This document shows, piece by piece, positions 34,625 to 47,306 of a DNA stretch of 64,000 nt. The position numbers and the translations under genes were made by a program. The notes beneath the pieces were generated by a model. It had not been told where the DNA came from. It did no database searches and worked only from the letters and a program-made list of their open reading frames with translations. This DNA is from Selaginella tamariscina (lineage: Eukaryota > Streptophyta > Lycopodiopsida > Selaginellales > Selaginellaceae): positions 312,223 to 376,222 of the forward strand of contig PUQB01000161.1 of the NCBI GenBank assembly GCA_003024785.1, given 5' to 3'. Numbering within the stretch: position 1 is the stretch's first letter; every line of letters starts with the position of its first letter.

Positions 34625-35760
34625 ATGAGCAAAAGAAAGCAACCGGAGCCTGAGGCAGAGAGGGCTGTCGCAGAGGCTCAAAATGAGGAGATGGATGAAG
34701 CTGATCCAGGTCGACCCCCTAGGGCTAGGCAGCGACCTGGTTGGCGTGAAATAATGATGGATGCCCTAAACGAACTTCGAGGGGATGTCTTGGGATTGAA
34801 TGACAGAATCGATAATGTTGCCGTTCGGATTCCAACGAATACGGCAGTGCCAGACGTTCCGCAACCAGACACACGGAAAAAGAAGAAGAAGCATGACTCA
34901 GAGTCAGGTTCCTCTGAATCAGATTCTTCGACGGAAGTAGTTGGTGGAGGTCCCAGTAAATTCAAACCGGTAAAGCCTTCGAATTTCATGGGTTCAAAGG
35001 ATTACAAGGTTTTGGATGACTGGTTGTATGATATGGAAAGCTATTTCGAGGCTGCTTCCGTGAGAAAGACAGAAAAGGTTGCATGTGCTAAGCAGTTTCT
35101 TAAAGAAGAAGCTAAGACTTGGTGGCGAATTGTTGAAGGTGAACGTGGATACCGAAACAGCTGGAAGCACATGAAAAAGGAGATCAAAAAGCAGTATATG
35201 CCGGATGATCTCGGTTTGCGATTGCGTGCTGACCTGGCACTTTGTCAACAGGGAGTTCGGGGAAGTCCTATGGACCACGTTTATCGATTCGAAAGTGTAC
35301 GGCGATTGGTGCCAAATATGAGCGATGATGAAGCTCGAAGTTGCTTCATGGCTAGCTTGAATGAGAAAACGCGAAGGGAGATCTTAAGGTACAAGCCCAC
35401 AAGCTATCGGGAATGTCAAGAGGCAGCTCAAAAGGTTGCTTATGGCATGTCGTTAGAAGACTTGTACAAAGGGGAGGAAGCAAAACCTAAACCAAGGAGG
35501 TTTCCTCCAAAGTCTGGGTTCAGAAGGTTTGATAGGCGACCAGATCAATCGCCATCAATTCGAAGTGCAAGTCCCTTTGTTGGCAGTTCCAAGTTTTCGG
35601 ACACATCAAGACCCACCGGATTTCGGAAACCATTGGCGTTACCACCTCCTCAGCAGACCAAAGGATCGGCTCCAAAGTCTGCTCCCCCGTTCCGCAGGCG
35701 GGGTCGTGAAATGTTATAATTGTAACAAGCCTGGTCATTTTGCTAAAGAGTGTCCGGCAC
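34625..35760 (+). pseudogene. gag with zinc knuckle, one frame break
   Basis: The start at 34625 (MSKRKQPEPEAERAVAEAQN) fits better than an upstream ATG at 34601. A Ser/Lys-rich linker is followed by the retrotransposon gag domain (FMGSKDYKVLDDWLYDMESY at about 34985; AKTWWRIVEGE at 35110), then a basic Arg/Pro tail. The frame breaks near 35695, just before the knuckle CYNCNKPGHFAKEC (35713-35754, CX2CX4HX4C), which is read in the next frame. Gag packages the element RNA in cytoplasmic particles. Confidence 0.85.
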
Positions 35761-38700
35761 CCTCACAACAATCAGGACATTTCAAGGCGATGGTAGAAGA
35801 GGAAGTTGCTGAACCAGAAACGCTTGAAGATCCGGAAGATGAGTCAGAAGAGGTAATGTTGTGCCAGACACAACCTGCCTTATTCGCTATTCAAGACAAA
35901 ACTGACCCTTTGCTATATTTGACAGGAAGGATACGAGGGGACCGAGTCCGAATGATGATCGATACTGGAGCAACATACAACTTCATATCGACTAGTCTAG
36001 CTCGTCGATTGAATTTGGATGTAATAAAGATGTGTGAAATAAAGATCAATTTTGGCAAAGGTTCTCAAAATACTAATAATATAGCAAGGGCAGTTCCTGT
36101 CCAAATCAAAGATTGGAAGGCTAAGCTAGACTTAGTTGTCTTGAATATGACGGGGTTTGACTTTGTTCTGGGTATGGAATGGTTCCATAAACATGTAATC
36201 GAAATGAGGGGTTCCGGAGATAATCGAATCACGCTTGCAGCAGATAAAGAAGCCATTAGAAAAACGACGCTCAGAATGGAAACGCTAACTGATAGGATTG
36301 GAATCCTATGTTCCTTACCTTGACTCAGTTGCGTAAAGCAGTTAGACATCGGGAACGTGTGTTTCTTGCAATGGTTTTGGATACTGGTGAAGTCAAAATA
36401 GGAGATGGTCAAGAACATGTTCCCGAACCTATTTTGGAAGTCTTGAACATGTTTAGGGATGTGTTACCGAAGATTGCCGCCTGAGTTACCTCCACGTCGA
36501 GCTGTGGACCACAGAATAGAGGTTTTGCCGGTTCGTCTCCACCGGCAAGAGCCCCATATCGGTTAAATCCTCAAGAGTTGATTGAATTGAAGAGACAGCT
36601 GACGGAATTGGTTGGTCGAGGACACATTCGACCTAGTCGATCACCATATGGTGCACCGATCTTGTTTGTAATGAAAAAGGATGGTACGATGCGAATGTGT
36701 GTGGACTATCGAGCACTGAACGCGATAACTATCAAAAACAAGTATCCTCTTCCAGTGGACGACTTGTTTGATAGACTATCAAAAGCAAAGTATTTTCAAG
36801 AATAGACTTGAGGTCTGGGTACCATCAGATTCGGGTAGCAGAGAATGACATTGAGAAGACCGCTTTTCGAACGCGTTATGGATCATTTGAGTTTCTAGTC
36901 TTGCCATTCGGGTTGTGCAATGCTCCAGCAACTTTTTGCACAATGATGGATGATGTGTTTAGAGACTATCTAGACGAGTTCGTGTGGTGTATATTGATGA
37001 CATTCTGGTTTTCAGTTCGACAATTGAAGAACATGTGGAACACTTAGAAAAAGTGTTTCAGAGGTTGAGAGAGAACCAGTTGTATGCTAAAGAAAGCAAG
37101 TGCGCATTTGGTCAAACCAAGATAGATTTCTTGGGACACTTGATCTCAGGTGGGGAGGTTGCCATGGACCCAAAGAAAATTCAAGCTATTACTGAGTGGA
37201 TGACCTTAAAAGACGTGCATGAAGTTAGATCATTTCTTGGTCTGACAGGGTATTACCGAAGATTCATAAAGGGTTACTCAGAAATAGCGGCCCCATTGAC
37301 AGATCTTACGAAGAACATTCCATGGCATTGGACTCCAGAGTGCCAACGTGCATTCGTCAAACTCAAAGAGGCTATCTCTTCTGAGCCAGTTTTGCAGTTG
37401 CCCATCTTTGAAGATCCCTTTGAAGTAGAATGTGACGCTTCCGACTTTGCAATTGGTGGTGTATTGCAACAAAAAGGACATCCAGTGTCCTTTTCTCGAA
37501 GAAGTTAGATGCCGCGCAAACTCGATGGCCTACCACGAAAAGGAGATGTATGCTATTGTTGCTTCCTTGGAGTATTGGCGTCATTATCTTCCAAGTCATG
37601 GCACTGTGGTTTGGACAGATAGTGTAACTCTAAGGTATTTTGAAACGCAGCCGAAGCTATCACCAAAGTATGCTAGATGGCAGCAGAAGTTGGCACGATT
37701 TCAGCCTGAAATCAGACATAAGGCGGGAAAGGAAATGTGGTAGCTGATGCACTCAGTAGAAAGGGTCATCTTCGTATTATGTCAGCACCCGTGTCAACTT
37801 TGGTGGATGAATTTGTGACGGCGTATCCTCAGGACAAGTTTGCCAAGGAAGCTTTGAGCCTGGTGCAAAGAGGAAACAAGTTCATCAATTACGAAGAGAT
37901 GGTAATATTCCAGCAGGAATAGAAAGTCGAATGGATGCACTCAAACAGGCCCATTTTGCAGTACGAGATGGAGTTCTTTATTATAAAGAAAAGAGACTCT
38001 ATGTTCCAGAAGGGACATGGAGGGAGAGGCTATTAAGAGAGCATCACGACGTTCCTTTGGCAGGGCATGGTGGAAGGCACAAGACGTTGGCTTTGTTGGG
38101 ATTCTATTGGTATGATAGAATGTTGCCAAGTATGTCAAGACATGCCCCACATGTCAACAAGTGAAAAGTCGTTCGCAAAAACGAGCTGGGAAGTTACAAT
38201 GTATACCGATTCCAGAGCGGCCATTTCAAAGTGTTACTTTGGACTTTATCATGGGATTGCCAAAATCTTGTGGTTTCAATGCTCTTATGGTGGTGGTCGA
38301 TCGATTTTCAAAGGTTGCTCATTTCATTCCAACTGTAGAGACAGTGAATGCAAAAAAGCAGCAAAGTTGTTCTTCCACGAAGTCGTAAGAGTGCGAGGGC
38401 TACCGGAAACGATGATCTCAGACCGGGATCCTCGATTTACTGGCAAGTTTTGGGGAACGTTGTTCAAGCAATTTGGGACGATGCTGAGGTTTAGTACGGC
38501 TTATCATCCACAAACGGATGGTCAGACGGAGAGGGTAAACCGACAAGTCGAGGACTATCTCAGATGCTATGTTCAAGGTGATCAACTTGATTGGGCTGAA
38601 CACTTAGATATGGCTGAGATATGTTACAATAACTCGATGCACACTGCAATCGGATGTAGCCCGATGGAAGTGTTAACTGGGAATAAGGGTGGTATTCCTC

Positions 38701-39309
38701 AGAGTATGGTGTTACCGAAAGACGATAGCAATCGAGTTCCATCTGTAGCAGAGTTCACGGGACAATTGTATCGAACATGGGAAGCTGCTCGTCAAGCGAT
38801 GGCTGCAGCACAGGAAAGGTATCGTCAGCAGTACGATAAGCATCGGCGGGATGTAGAGTATCAGGTTGGGGATATGGTATTGTTGAGTACCAAAAACCTG
38901 AAGGTTCCAATGACTCTTTCGAGGAAGTTTCTATCGCACTACATAGGTCCATACAAGGTGGTGAAGCAAGTAGGGAAAGTGGCTTATGAGTTGGATCTTC
39001 CTCCGGAGTTGGGAACAATACACAATGTGTTTCATGTCAATTTGCTCGAGCCATTCCACAAAGATGAGAAACATCCGCAAAGATATGAAAACTTACGTCC
39101 GCCCCCAGCTGGTTCATGAAGGTACGGAGTACGAAGTCGAATCCATATTGGGCAAAAGGAAGGTTTATGGACCGCGAAAACGTAAGTTTGAGTATCTCGT
39201 CAAATGGAAAGGCTATCCAGCGTGCGAATCGACATGGGAACCATTGGAGAATCTACAAAACGCGATGGAGTTGGTGAATGAGTTTGAGGCAAGGTCTCAA
39301 ACTAATTAA
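35761..39309 (+). pseudogene. pol: protease, RT, RNase H, integrase, chromodomain; multiple breaks
   Basis: Protease: MMIDTGATYNFIS (35953-35991). Reverse transcriptase: [20 protein letters not shown] (about 36690), [19 protein letters not shown] (36817), and the YIDDILVFS active site (36987). RNase H: VECDASDFAIGGVLQQ (37426). Integrase: the zinc-binding region near 38030-38160, VTLDFIMGLP (first Asp, 38238), ISDRDPRF (second Asp, 38415), YHPQTDGQTERVNRQ (catalytic Glu, 38503). An SH3-like segment (NVFHVNLLEPFH) is followed by the chromodomain KFEYLVKWKGYPACESTWEP (39180-39245), ending at 39309. Breaks include a base loss near 36798, a frame change near 36985, shifts near 37500 and 37740, and a stop at 37921. 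Together they would prevent one polyprotein. Confidence 0.9.
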
Positions 39310-39674
39310 GGAATAAAGTTATTTCTTCTTAACCTAGGGGCCGACAGACAACATTAACTAGAGGCCTCCGATATAAATTCTAGTTAACTAAAAGAAATTA
39401 ACTAACTTGTTGTCTGTGTCGGGTGACAGACTTTGCAGACGTGCAAAAGGTCTCCAAATGACTTCTTGTCGCAGGTGGTACCTCCGGCAGCTGAGTTCTC
39501 ACTCAGTGAACGACGGTTCTGAAGTATTTGGCTTCGCGTAATGCAAGGGGGGTAATAAAACTTGTGAACTTTTTGCTGACTCCGCATAGAGTGATTAGCG
39601 TTAGTTTTCAGTTAATTTTTCCTAACCTAGTCTAGTCTTGGAGTTAGACGTCAACGAGGACGTTGACATTTTCA

Positions 39675-39687
39675 AAGGCGGGGAGTG
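39675..39687 (+). other. Polypurine tract
   Basis: AAAGGCGGGGAGTG directly precedes the 3' LTR, as expected for plus-strand priming. Confidence 0.8.
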
Positions 39688-40660
39688 TGTCATAGTTTTT
39701 ACTATGACTCGACCCTTTACTTTGGGGTTTGACTGTTGTTACCTACTGGATTATGTGACGAACCCTAGATGTAGAAGAAACAGGCCCGCATAGTGCACTT
39801 GGGTATCTAGTGATGGTCCGGCCGGGTGTCGTTAGGTATTTGCAAGAAACTCTAGGCGAAGCTAGCACTTCCATTTAGAGAACCCTCCCCCATTTTGACG
39901 TTCCAGGTTAGGGTTCTTCGCTTATAGCTTGTCAAAATAAGGGTTAGGGACACCCCTAGGGTTGACCTAACCCTAGGGTTGCCCTAACCCCACGTCCTAA
40001 ACCCCCCCCTAGGGGTTAGGTTTAGGATTAGGTTAGGACAACCATTTTCTCTAAGGGCTGGCATTTCCGTGCCAGCCCACTTACTCATTAGGTAAACAGG
40101 GGGGGGGGGTCCGTCACATAAATAAGGTAGAGTATATGTAGTGAGGCTTCCTGGGTTCAAAAGAGAGCTCGTTAACCTCCTACCGGTGCAAGCTAAGCTT
40201 GTGTCGTCAAGGTGCAACCCTCTGTTGTGCCGCCCAAACTTCCACACGACAGGGGTACAACCCACCCTAGGGTTAGACTATCCTTATCGTTGGCAGGATC
40301 TTGCCTTTGAGACAAGGGCACGTCACTTCCAAGGAGTTAGCCAGATTCCTTGGTCCGAAAACCTGCTCGCAAGCTCAAAGGTATTGCCCGAGTTCACGTT
40401 CCGCAGAACTAGTGGTTGAGGCTTGCTCCGGCCGCCTCAACCACGCCAAGCTAGGAACGACACCTATAACTCGGCTAGTCCGTGCATCCTGATTCACAAG
40501 GTGAGTCTCGTTTGAGGACTTGGTCAGTTAGGGTTTAAGTTCCTAAGGGTTGGGTTCCTAATACGGGTTACTTTACCAGATTCCGTGGGTTTCCAGAGAG
40601 GGGATTCCAGGGTTGGCACCTGGCAAGCCGCCTTTGTGGCACCAGGTAAAAACTCTGACA
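39688..40660 (+). repeat. 3' LTR
   Basis: It starts TGTCATAGTTTTTACTATGA and ends AACTCTGACA, 973 bp, nearly identical to 33322-34298. Differences include the length of the poly-G run and a few single-base indels (for example tatttgcaag versus tatttaag). Confidence 0.92.
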
Positions 40661-43177
40661 AAAAGCATCCTCACTTACCCCTTGAGAAATCACCCTCATC
40701 TGGGAGTACAACCCCTTTAGGGCAACAAGGGGTACTTCAAGGTGTGACTAACCCCTAAGGGTTTGAGTGATCAAGTTATACCCTAGACTTAGGGCTAGTA
40801 CTTAGTGAGGACACGAGTGTGTGTTAGAAGCAAACATGAGTGTTCTGCTAAGTAAACTCCCCAAGGTTAAGTTTGGATAACCCTAAGAACATGACCTTGC
40901 AAGTGCCTCACGAAATGGGCTCTTGCTAATGAGCTTCGGTTGTTCCACCCTTAAATCCCAAGAAGAAGACCCCTCCTTAACTGAGTATGCCAATAACACA
41001 TCTAATTAAGAAACCGAATCTCTCTTGAGTGAATGCCCAAGGCTTAGCACCTAATGTGAGCACAAGCTTACATGCTTGTTAGAGTATCCAACCCCTCGGC
41101 ATTTAGCCCATGAGACAACCCCAAAAGGCATGCCTTGGGTGTTGTACCATCCAACTTAGTGTCACATGAAGATGTAACACTGTTTCTTAAGATGTGGGTT
41201 ATCGTGCTATAGTCCCTTAGATTTAAGAGTTGCACCATGTGCCACAAATGTGACTCTCCAATGCCAACTCTAGAACCCCTATATGATCCCTCAAGAATTG
41301 AGTAACGTGAACCTGTCAACAAAGATCCCACGCTCAAGGACATGAATGTGCCTTACTTAACCATGAATGTTACACCTAACTTGACGTGGAGGAGGAGGTT
41401 GGAGACACAACCTCTAACCTTAGAATGTGTATTTTAACAAAACCTTTCAGTCATGGATTCACTAATATTAAGGGTAGGCTACCTCGAAGGTGGGTTAGTG
41501 CAGCACAATAAGGGTTGCCTTAACGACATAAGTTAAAGCTTGCACTAGTAGAAGAGTAACAAACTCAGTCATGAACCTAAGAACTGACATGGAATTCCAA
41601 GCCCTTGTCAATTAGATGAGCTTATGTTTAACCTAATTCCTCCCTACCTGAGGGGGTGGGTTAAGGCAACCCTAGGGGTGTTCCTAACCCTATTTACATG
41701 TTAAACTCATTTGCATTAATCAAAAAAACTAAACTAAAAAATGTCAAAATCGGATGAGAGTTTTCTAAATAGAAGTGCTAGCTTCACTTAAAGTTTCTTG
41801 TAAATATCTAATGATACCCGATCGGACCATCATTATATATCCAAGTGCACTAAATGGGCATGTTTCTTTTATACCTAGGGCTTATTACATAATCCAGTAG
41901 CTAACAACAGTTAACTTTCAAAGTAAAGGGTCGAGTTATAGTAAAAACTATGACACTAAGCATGCAACCACACGAGTGCCTCACAATAGGGCTCATGCTA
42001 ATGAATTTAGGTTGTTCAACTTCTGAACATGTTCACACCCCCAAGAAGAATGCCCCTAACAGAGTGTTTGTTAACACACCCCATTATAAGACCTAACCTC
42101 CCTTGAGTGAATGCCCAAGGCTTAGCTCCCTAATGTGAGAACAAGTGCACTTACTTACTAAAGTATCTAATTATTTGACATTAACTATAACACAACCCCA
42201 AAGGGCATGCCTCGAGAGTTGTACTATGTGTCAGGTAGCCCAATGTCACATCTTCATGTGATACTATTTTCAAGATATGAGCTATATAACCCCCTCAGAC
42301 TTAAGAGCTACACTTAGTGCTATAAACATGGCTTCCAAATGCCAACTTTAAGACCCCTTTATGAACTATTAAGAACCTAGTAAAGAACTTGTCAATCAAG
42401 ATTCCAGTTAGGTAAGAACATAAACGCGTCCTACTTAGCCGCTAGTGCCACTTTTAGTTGAAGGAGGTTGGAGACATGCCTCAACCTTTAACCATTAAAA
42501 CATGTATTCCGATAAAACCTCCGAAGTGCGAATTCACCAATGATAAGAGTTGGGCTACCCTTAGGGTGTAACGTACTCTATTGACTGGAAGTTAGAGCGG
42601 CATAATATAAGTTGTTTTGATGTCACAAGCTAAAACTTGCACTAGTAAGAGAATAACAAATTCAATTGTTAATCTCTCTACTATTGCCCTACCTTATTTC
42701 CATAACGGAGCCCAGCCCCCCCCCCCCTCCCTCCCTTTTTTCCTACTTGTTGAGTGAGCTAACACATAAAAATAGCCTCGGTGTTAACTAAATGGGACTT
42801 CAAGGAGGTTTTAAGGCATGGGGTTAGGGCAACCCTAGACCCCAAGAGTGTTCCTAACCATATTTGACATGCCAAACTCATCTTGACACACACGAACATG
42901 GGAGAGTTTTAAATGATACACACTTGAGGTATTTAGTGATAATTGGTCAAACCATTCTTAAATACTTTAGTGCAATAAGTGGGGTTATTTTTCACTCATT
43001 ATATGTTATATATGTTAACTTTAATGTCATAGTTTTTACTTTACTTTGGAATTGATTATTATCACCTACTGTAATTTGTGTTTGTACTTGTATCTTGCTT
43101 TCGTTAATATAATTATCAAAATGTGAATAGAAGTGTCCTAAACTAACCTTTTGTTGTAAGTTTAGCTGGATCATTCA
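40661..43177. repeat. Duplicated repeat block with an inverted LTR fragment
   Basis: A unit of about 1.06 kb is present twice: 40885-41575 corresponds to 41960-42670 (shared: gtgcctcac, ggttgttc, ttgagtgaatgcccaaggct, acaaccccaaaaggcatgcc). Between the copies, 41640-41954 is an inverted, diverged piece of the chromovirus LTR: its complement starts TGTCATAGTTTTTACTATAA and includes ggaccatc and the gctagcacttc region. A second, more decayed LTR-like piece lies at 42840-43070 (tgtcatagtttttact). No host gene is seen. Confidence 0.7.
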
Positions 43178-43574
43178 TGTCATAACCTTGTGCAAAGGGC
43201 GAAAACCTTTAGAACAAGGGTGGAACCTTGAAAGGAGGAGATTATATTCAAGAAAGAAATGAATATAAAATGAAACACAAGGCCGAAGACTAGTGTTAAA
43301 TGATTCTGAAAAACCTAGAACTGGAACCCTGTTTATTATCTAAGGTCCTGAGGATTGTATGGTCCACAACTGGTTTGGAATGTGTGATCCACAACTGGTC
43401 TGGAATGTGTGGTCCACAATTGGTCTGGAACATGCGTATGAATATACGCCTTGCTATTGATGGTGTAGTTCAGCATCCAGGATCATACGGATCAGTTGGT
43501 TAACAGTGTGTGTTAGCCAAAAGGTCTCGGGTTCAAGTCCCGTGAAAGGCAAAAAATAACCCATGATCCTTACA
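43178..43574 (-). repeat. 3' LTR of the minus-strand gypsy element
   Basis: The plus-strand sequence runs TGTCATAACC...GATCCTTACA. Adjacent at 43575-43590, the complement AAAGGGGAAGATAG is the polypurine tract. It contains a tRNA-like stretch (43488-43550). Confidence 0.9.
43485..43552 (+). other. tRNA-like A- and B-box segment inside the LTR
   Basis: The segment ggatcagttggttaacag resembles a pol III A box. About 30 bases on, gggttcaagtcccgtg matches the B box (GGTTCAANTCC) with a T-arm-like inverted repeat. The other LTR keeps both (48624-48690). The layout matches tRNA-derived SINE heads. It is not a functional tRNA gene because the acceptor stem and anticodon arm are not recognisable. 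Confidence 0.6.
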
Positions 43575-43810
43575 CTATCTTCCCCTTTGATGATGAACAC
43601 CGCACATCACTGGTCCAGGTTTTGCAGGATATCGTTGATGAAACTCGGCAAAAAGATCAGGAGCATGAACAAGATGAGCACCGCATGTCACTGGTCCAAG
43701 TTTTGCAGGATATCGTTGATGGAACTCGGCAACAAGATCATGAGCATGAACAAGATGAGCAGCAGGCACTTGGCAGGTTTTGAGGACGTTGATGGAACTC
43801 GACAACAAGA

Positions 43811-46800
43811 TCAGAAGCATGAACAAGATGAGCAGCAGGCCCCAAGTGCGTTCGCCAGGTGGATAACTGATCTAGTCCATGGAGTTAAGAATTGCAGCAA
43901 CCTCGAACTCAGGTTCACCAGCAACTGTAACTGGAGGAGGTGGGGAAGAAGTCGGCCAGGTTCAAGAAGGAGCATGATAGGCTCCAACAAAGAAACATGG
44001 AACACGGTATGGATCCGGATGGTTGGCGGAAGCTTGAGACGAAACGTCACATAGAGAGTTTTTTCGATGATGCGAAATGGTCCCAAGCGTTGATAGTCCA
44101 GCTGGTCACAGGGACGTGTGGTTGGCCAATGACGCCGGAGGAGCCACACTTGGTCACCAATTGTGAATGCTGGAGGAGAGGAACGGGAACGATCAGCAGC
44201 TTGTGTTGCAAATCCCGAGCGCGTTGAAGATGATGCTGCACTTCATGGACCTGTCGGAGATGCTCAACACGATCATCGGCAGCAGTGGTGAGGCCAGGAA
44301 CCACGGGCAAGCTGTAGGACCAGCGAGGATGAACACCAGAGAACGCGAAAAATGGCGACACACCTATGGATGAGTGTGCCGTGTTGTTGTACGCGAACTC
44401 GGCAGCAGGAAGGAGATCGACCCAATCATCTTGCAGATGAGAAATGAAACACCGGAGATATTGTTCCAGAGTCTGAATCGTGCGCTCCGATTGTCCATCT
44501 GTTTCAGGATGATGTGCAGTAGACAGCTTCCCGGTGATACGTAGCCGATCTAGGAATCTCCGCCAGAATGCCGAAGTGAACTGGGGACCTCGATCAGTGA
44601 CAAGTTCATCAGGAAGACCATGAAGACGGAACACCTCCCGGTACACCAGATCTGCAGCATCAGGACCCGAACATGTCTTGTTGCAGGGAACAAAGTGCGC
44701 CATCTTAGAGAACCGATCAACAATGACTAGGACAGCATCAAACCCTCTAGAAGGCGGTAAATCCGTGAGGAAATCCATGGTGATGGATGACCATGGCCGC
44801 TGAGCAATAGGAAGAGGCTGTAGTAGTCCAACCGGTCGATGACGAGGAAGCTTTGTACGCTGGCACGTGTCACAAGATCGCACAAATCTCTCAACATACA
44901 CGGAAGCCGAGGCCACCAGAACACCCGTTGTACCAGCTCGATCGTCTTCGAATGCCAAAATGTCCTGCAGCTGTGTTGTCATGGCAGTGTTGGACAGCTC
45001 GCAACCTCAGTTCTCGTCCGGAACATAGATTTGGATGTGGTGGTACAGCAACCCATTATGAAGATGGAAAGCAGCATAATCTCGTAGTTGTGACCCTGAA
45101 GACAATGGCTGAACTCGTCGAACATGTGCAAGGACATCACGAGCAAACTCGTCTTGAGGGAGATTTTCTCGGATTAGATCCAAAAACGAAGTGTCAACTG
45201 GAGCAGAAGAACGGGAAAGCGCGTTACCAACAACTGGTCGGAGCTCAGGATGACTTGTTCTTGTTGATCAAATCGGATTTCACCTGGTACTGGAGCTAGG
45301 TAACTGCGACGAGATAAGGCATCTGCTTTGCCATTTAGACGACCGACGATGAATAATCACGTATCGGAACCGGGACAAAGACTGTGCCCATCGCGCCTGA
45401 CGTCGATTGAGAACTCGTGCTGTTGCCCAGTACTGGAGGTTCTTGTGATCACAATACACCTTAACCACATGCGGGGAACCTTCAAGGAATCTGTGCCACT
45501 CCTCAAAGGCATCGACGATCGCCAGCAGCTCCTTGTTGTAGACATCGTAGTTGATCTCAGGTGCAGTGAACTTGCGGGAATGGAAAGCAATGGGATGGAG
45601 AAGATGATCTGGACCTTCCTGGGACAACACTCCACCAATGGCGAAGTCAGAGGCATCAGCTTCCACGAAATATGGCTTCGCAGGGTCAGGATGGATAAGA
45701 ACAGGTGCCGAGGTGAACGCCTTCTTTAGGAACTCGAACGCCTCCTCAGCCTCAGAGGACCAGACAAATGGAACATCCTTGCCAGTCAACTTCGTCAATG
45801 GCAATGCAATCTTGGAGAAATCCCGAACGAAACGTCGATAGAAGTTCGCAAACCCGAGGAAACATCGAACATCACGAACATTTGATGGTCTCTCCCACTC
45901 CAATACAGTCCGGACTTTTGCAGGATCCATGTGAACACCTTCAGCTGAAATGATGTACCCCAGGAACTCGACAGACTGCTGACTGAAAGAGCACTTCTCC
46001 AACTTGGCAAACAAGTGGTGCTTCCGGAGCCTCTCCAAGACTAACCGTACATGCCGTTCGTGTTCTTCTCGAGTCTTGGAAAATATCAGGATGTCGTCTA
46101 GGTACATGATGACAAACAAATCCAAGAAGTCCCGGAAAATATCGTTAGCCATGTGCTGGAACACAGCAGGTGCATTTGTCAGGCCGAACGGCATTACTAC
46201 GTACTCGAAATGTCCGTAGCGTGTACGGAAAGCTTTTCCACTCGTCCCCTTCTCGAATTCGGATGAGATTGTACGCTCCTCTTAAATCGATCTTTGTGAA
46301 GTACCGGGCACCAGAAAGACGTTCGAGCATGTCGGAGACGAGCGGGAGAGGATACTTGTTTGGAATGGTGACCTTATTCAGATCTCGGTAGTCCACCACG
46401 AGCCGGAGACTTCCATCCTTCTTGGAAACAAAGAATACTGGAGCACCAGCCGGTGATCGCGAATGACGGATAAATCCGGTGACAAGATTCTCCTCAATGT
46501 ATTTCCTCAATGTCTCCAACTCTGTTGGTGAGAGACCGTAAATGGGACCGGAGGACGGCTGCTTACCCTCAACGAGATCGATAGGACAGTCGTACTCACG
46601 GTGCGGTGGCAAGGCAGAAGCTTTTTTTTGTCGAAGACGTCTGCGAAATCGGCATACTGCTTTGGTAAGGCAGGAGGAACAGAAACATCCTTAGCAGAGC
46701 AGGGATAGACTTTGATCGCGAACACGGATGCTGGGTCATGTCGGCTATCTTTCTTGAACTGCTTCAAGGTGATATGCGAGACTCGAAGTGGAGGAGGAAC

Positions 46801-47205
46801 TGGAACAGGATCGGAATCAAAGAGTGTGGCTGGAGTTGAAACAGCTGGGAAACTGTTCATGAAACGTTCTCTCCAACCAGGATCCACCAACTCGATCCAC
46901 GGCAAACCAAGGATAATCGTAGAGTCTGGAATAGAAACAACACTGAAGGAGATGTTGCACACAGCACCGCAAGCAACGACCTCAACGAACTCCGTGTCAT
47001 TTATTACCGCTCCAGATTTGATATCTCGTCCATCAACGACCCGTACAGAACCAGGAGTCTTCAAAGGATGTAGACGGATCCCGTGCTTGACAGCAAAATT
47101 CTTGTCGATGAAATTTGCGTTCGCTCCGCTATCCACCAAAGCTTTACCAGAGAACTCCACCTCTGGTGTCTTCAGCTGCACCGGAACATGGAACGGCTTG
47201 CACAC
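43811..47205 (-). pseudogene. pol of the minus-strand gypsy element, broken frames
   Basis: Protease: ALVDSGANANFIDKNF (about 47130). [22 protein letters not shown] (46410), [15 protein letters not shown] (46194), MYLDDILIFS (46105). RNase H: FVEADASDFAIGGVLSQEG (45660). Integrase: CDTCQRTK (44880), ITMDFLTDLP (first Asp), VTDRGPQFTSAF (second Asp), HHPETDGQSERTIQ (Glu, 44510). An SH3-like end, TVFHVSLLEP, is near 44000. The C-terminal tail is Gln/Glu/His-rich and repetitive (43590-43840), and I could not find a proper chromodomain in it. Frame changes near 46500, 46200, 45290 and 44150. Confidence 0.88.
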
Positions 47206-47306
47206 CTTCGTGGATGGAATGGATCCAAGATGAGGAAGGGAAGATGTTATGAGTGAAGAGCCTTGAGGAACATGAGTTGTTCCACGGCAATCCAGCCGGA
47301 CGGCTC

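Larger units (their letters stand above)
33322..40660 (+). mobile_element. Ty3/gypsy chromovirus with 0.97-kb LTRs and a C-terminal chromodomain
   Basis: Complete structure: LTR, primer site, gag with zinc knuckle, protease, reverse transcriptase, RNase H, integrase, chromodomain, polypurine tract, LTR. Domain order and chromodomain place it among plant chromoviruses (Metaviridae). The two LTRs are nearly identical, with only scattered indels and substitutions, so insertion is fairly recent. Even so, the coding region has several single-base frame breaks and internal stops. Bases flanking the LTRs (ttgga on the left, aaaag on the right) do not form a target duplication. Confidence 0.93.

Noticed and set aside
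43485..43552. A genuine tRNA gene
   Set aside because: Only A/B-box-like segments and a T-arm are visible; no acceptor stem or anticodon arm, and the sequence is part of both LTRs.
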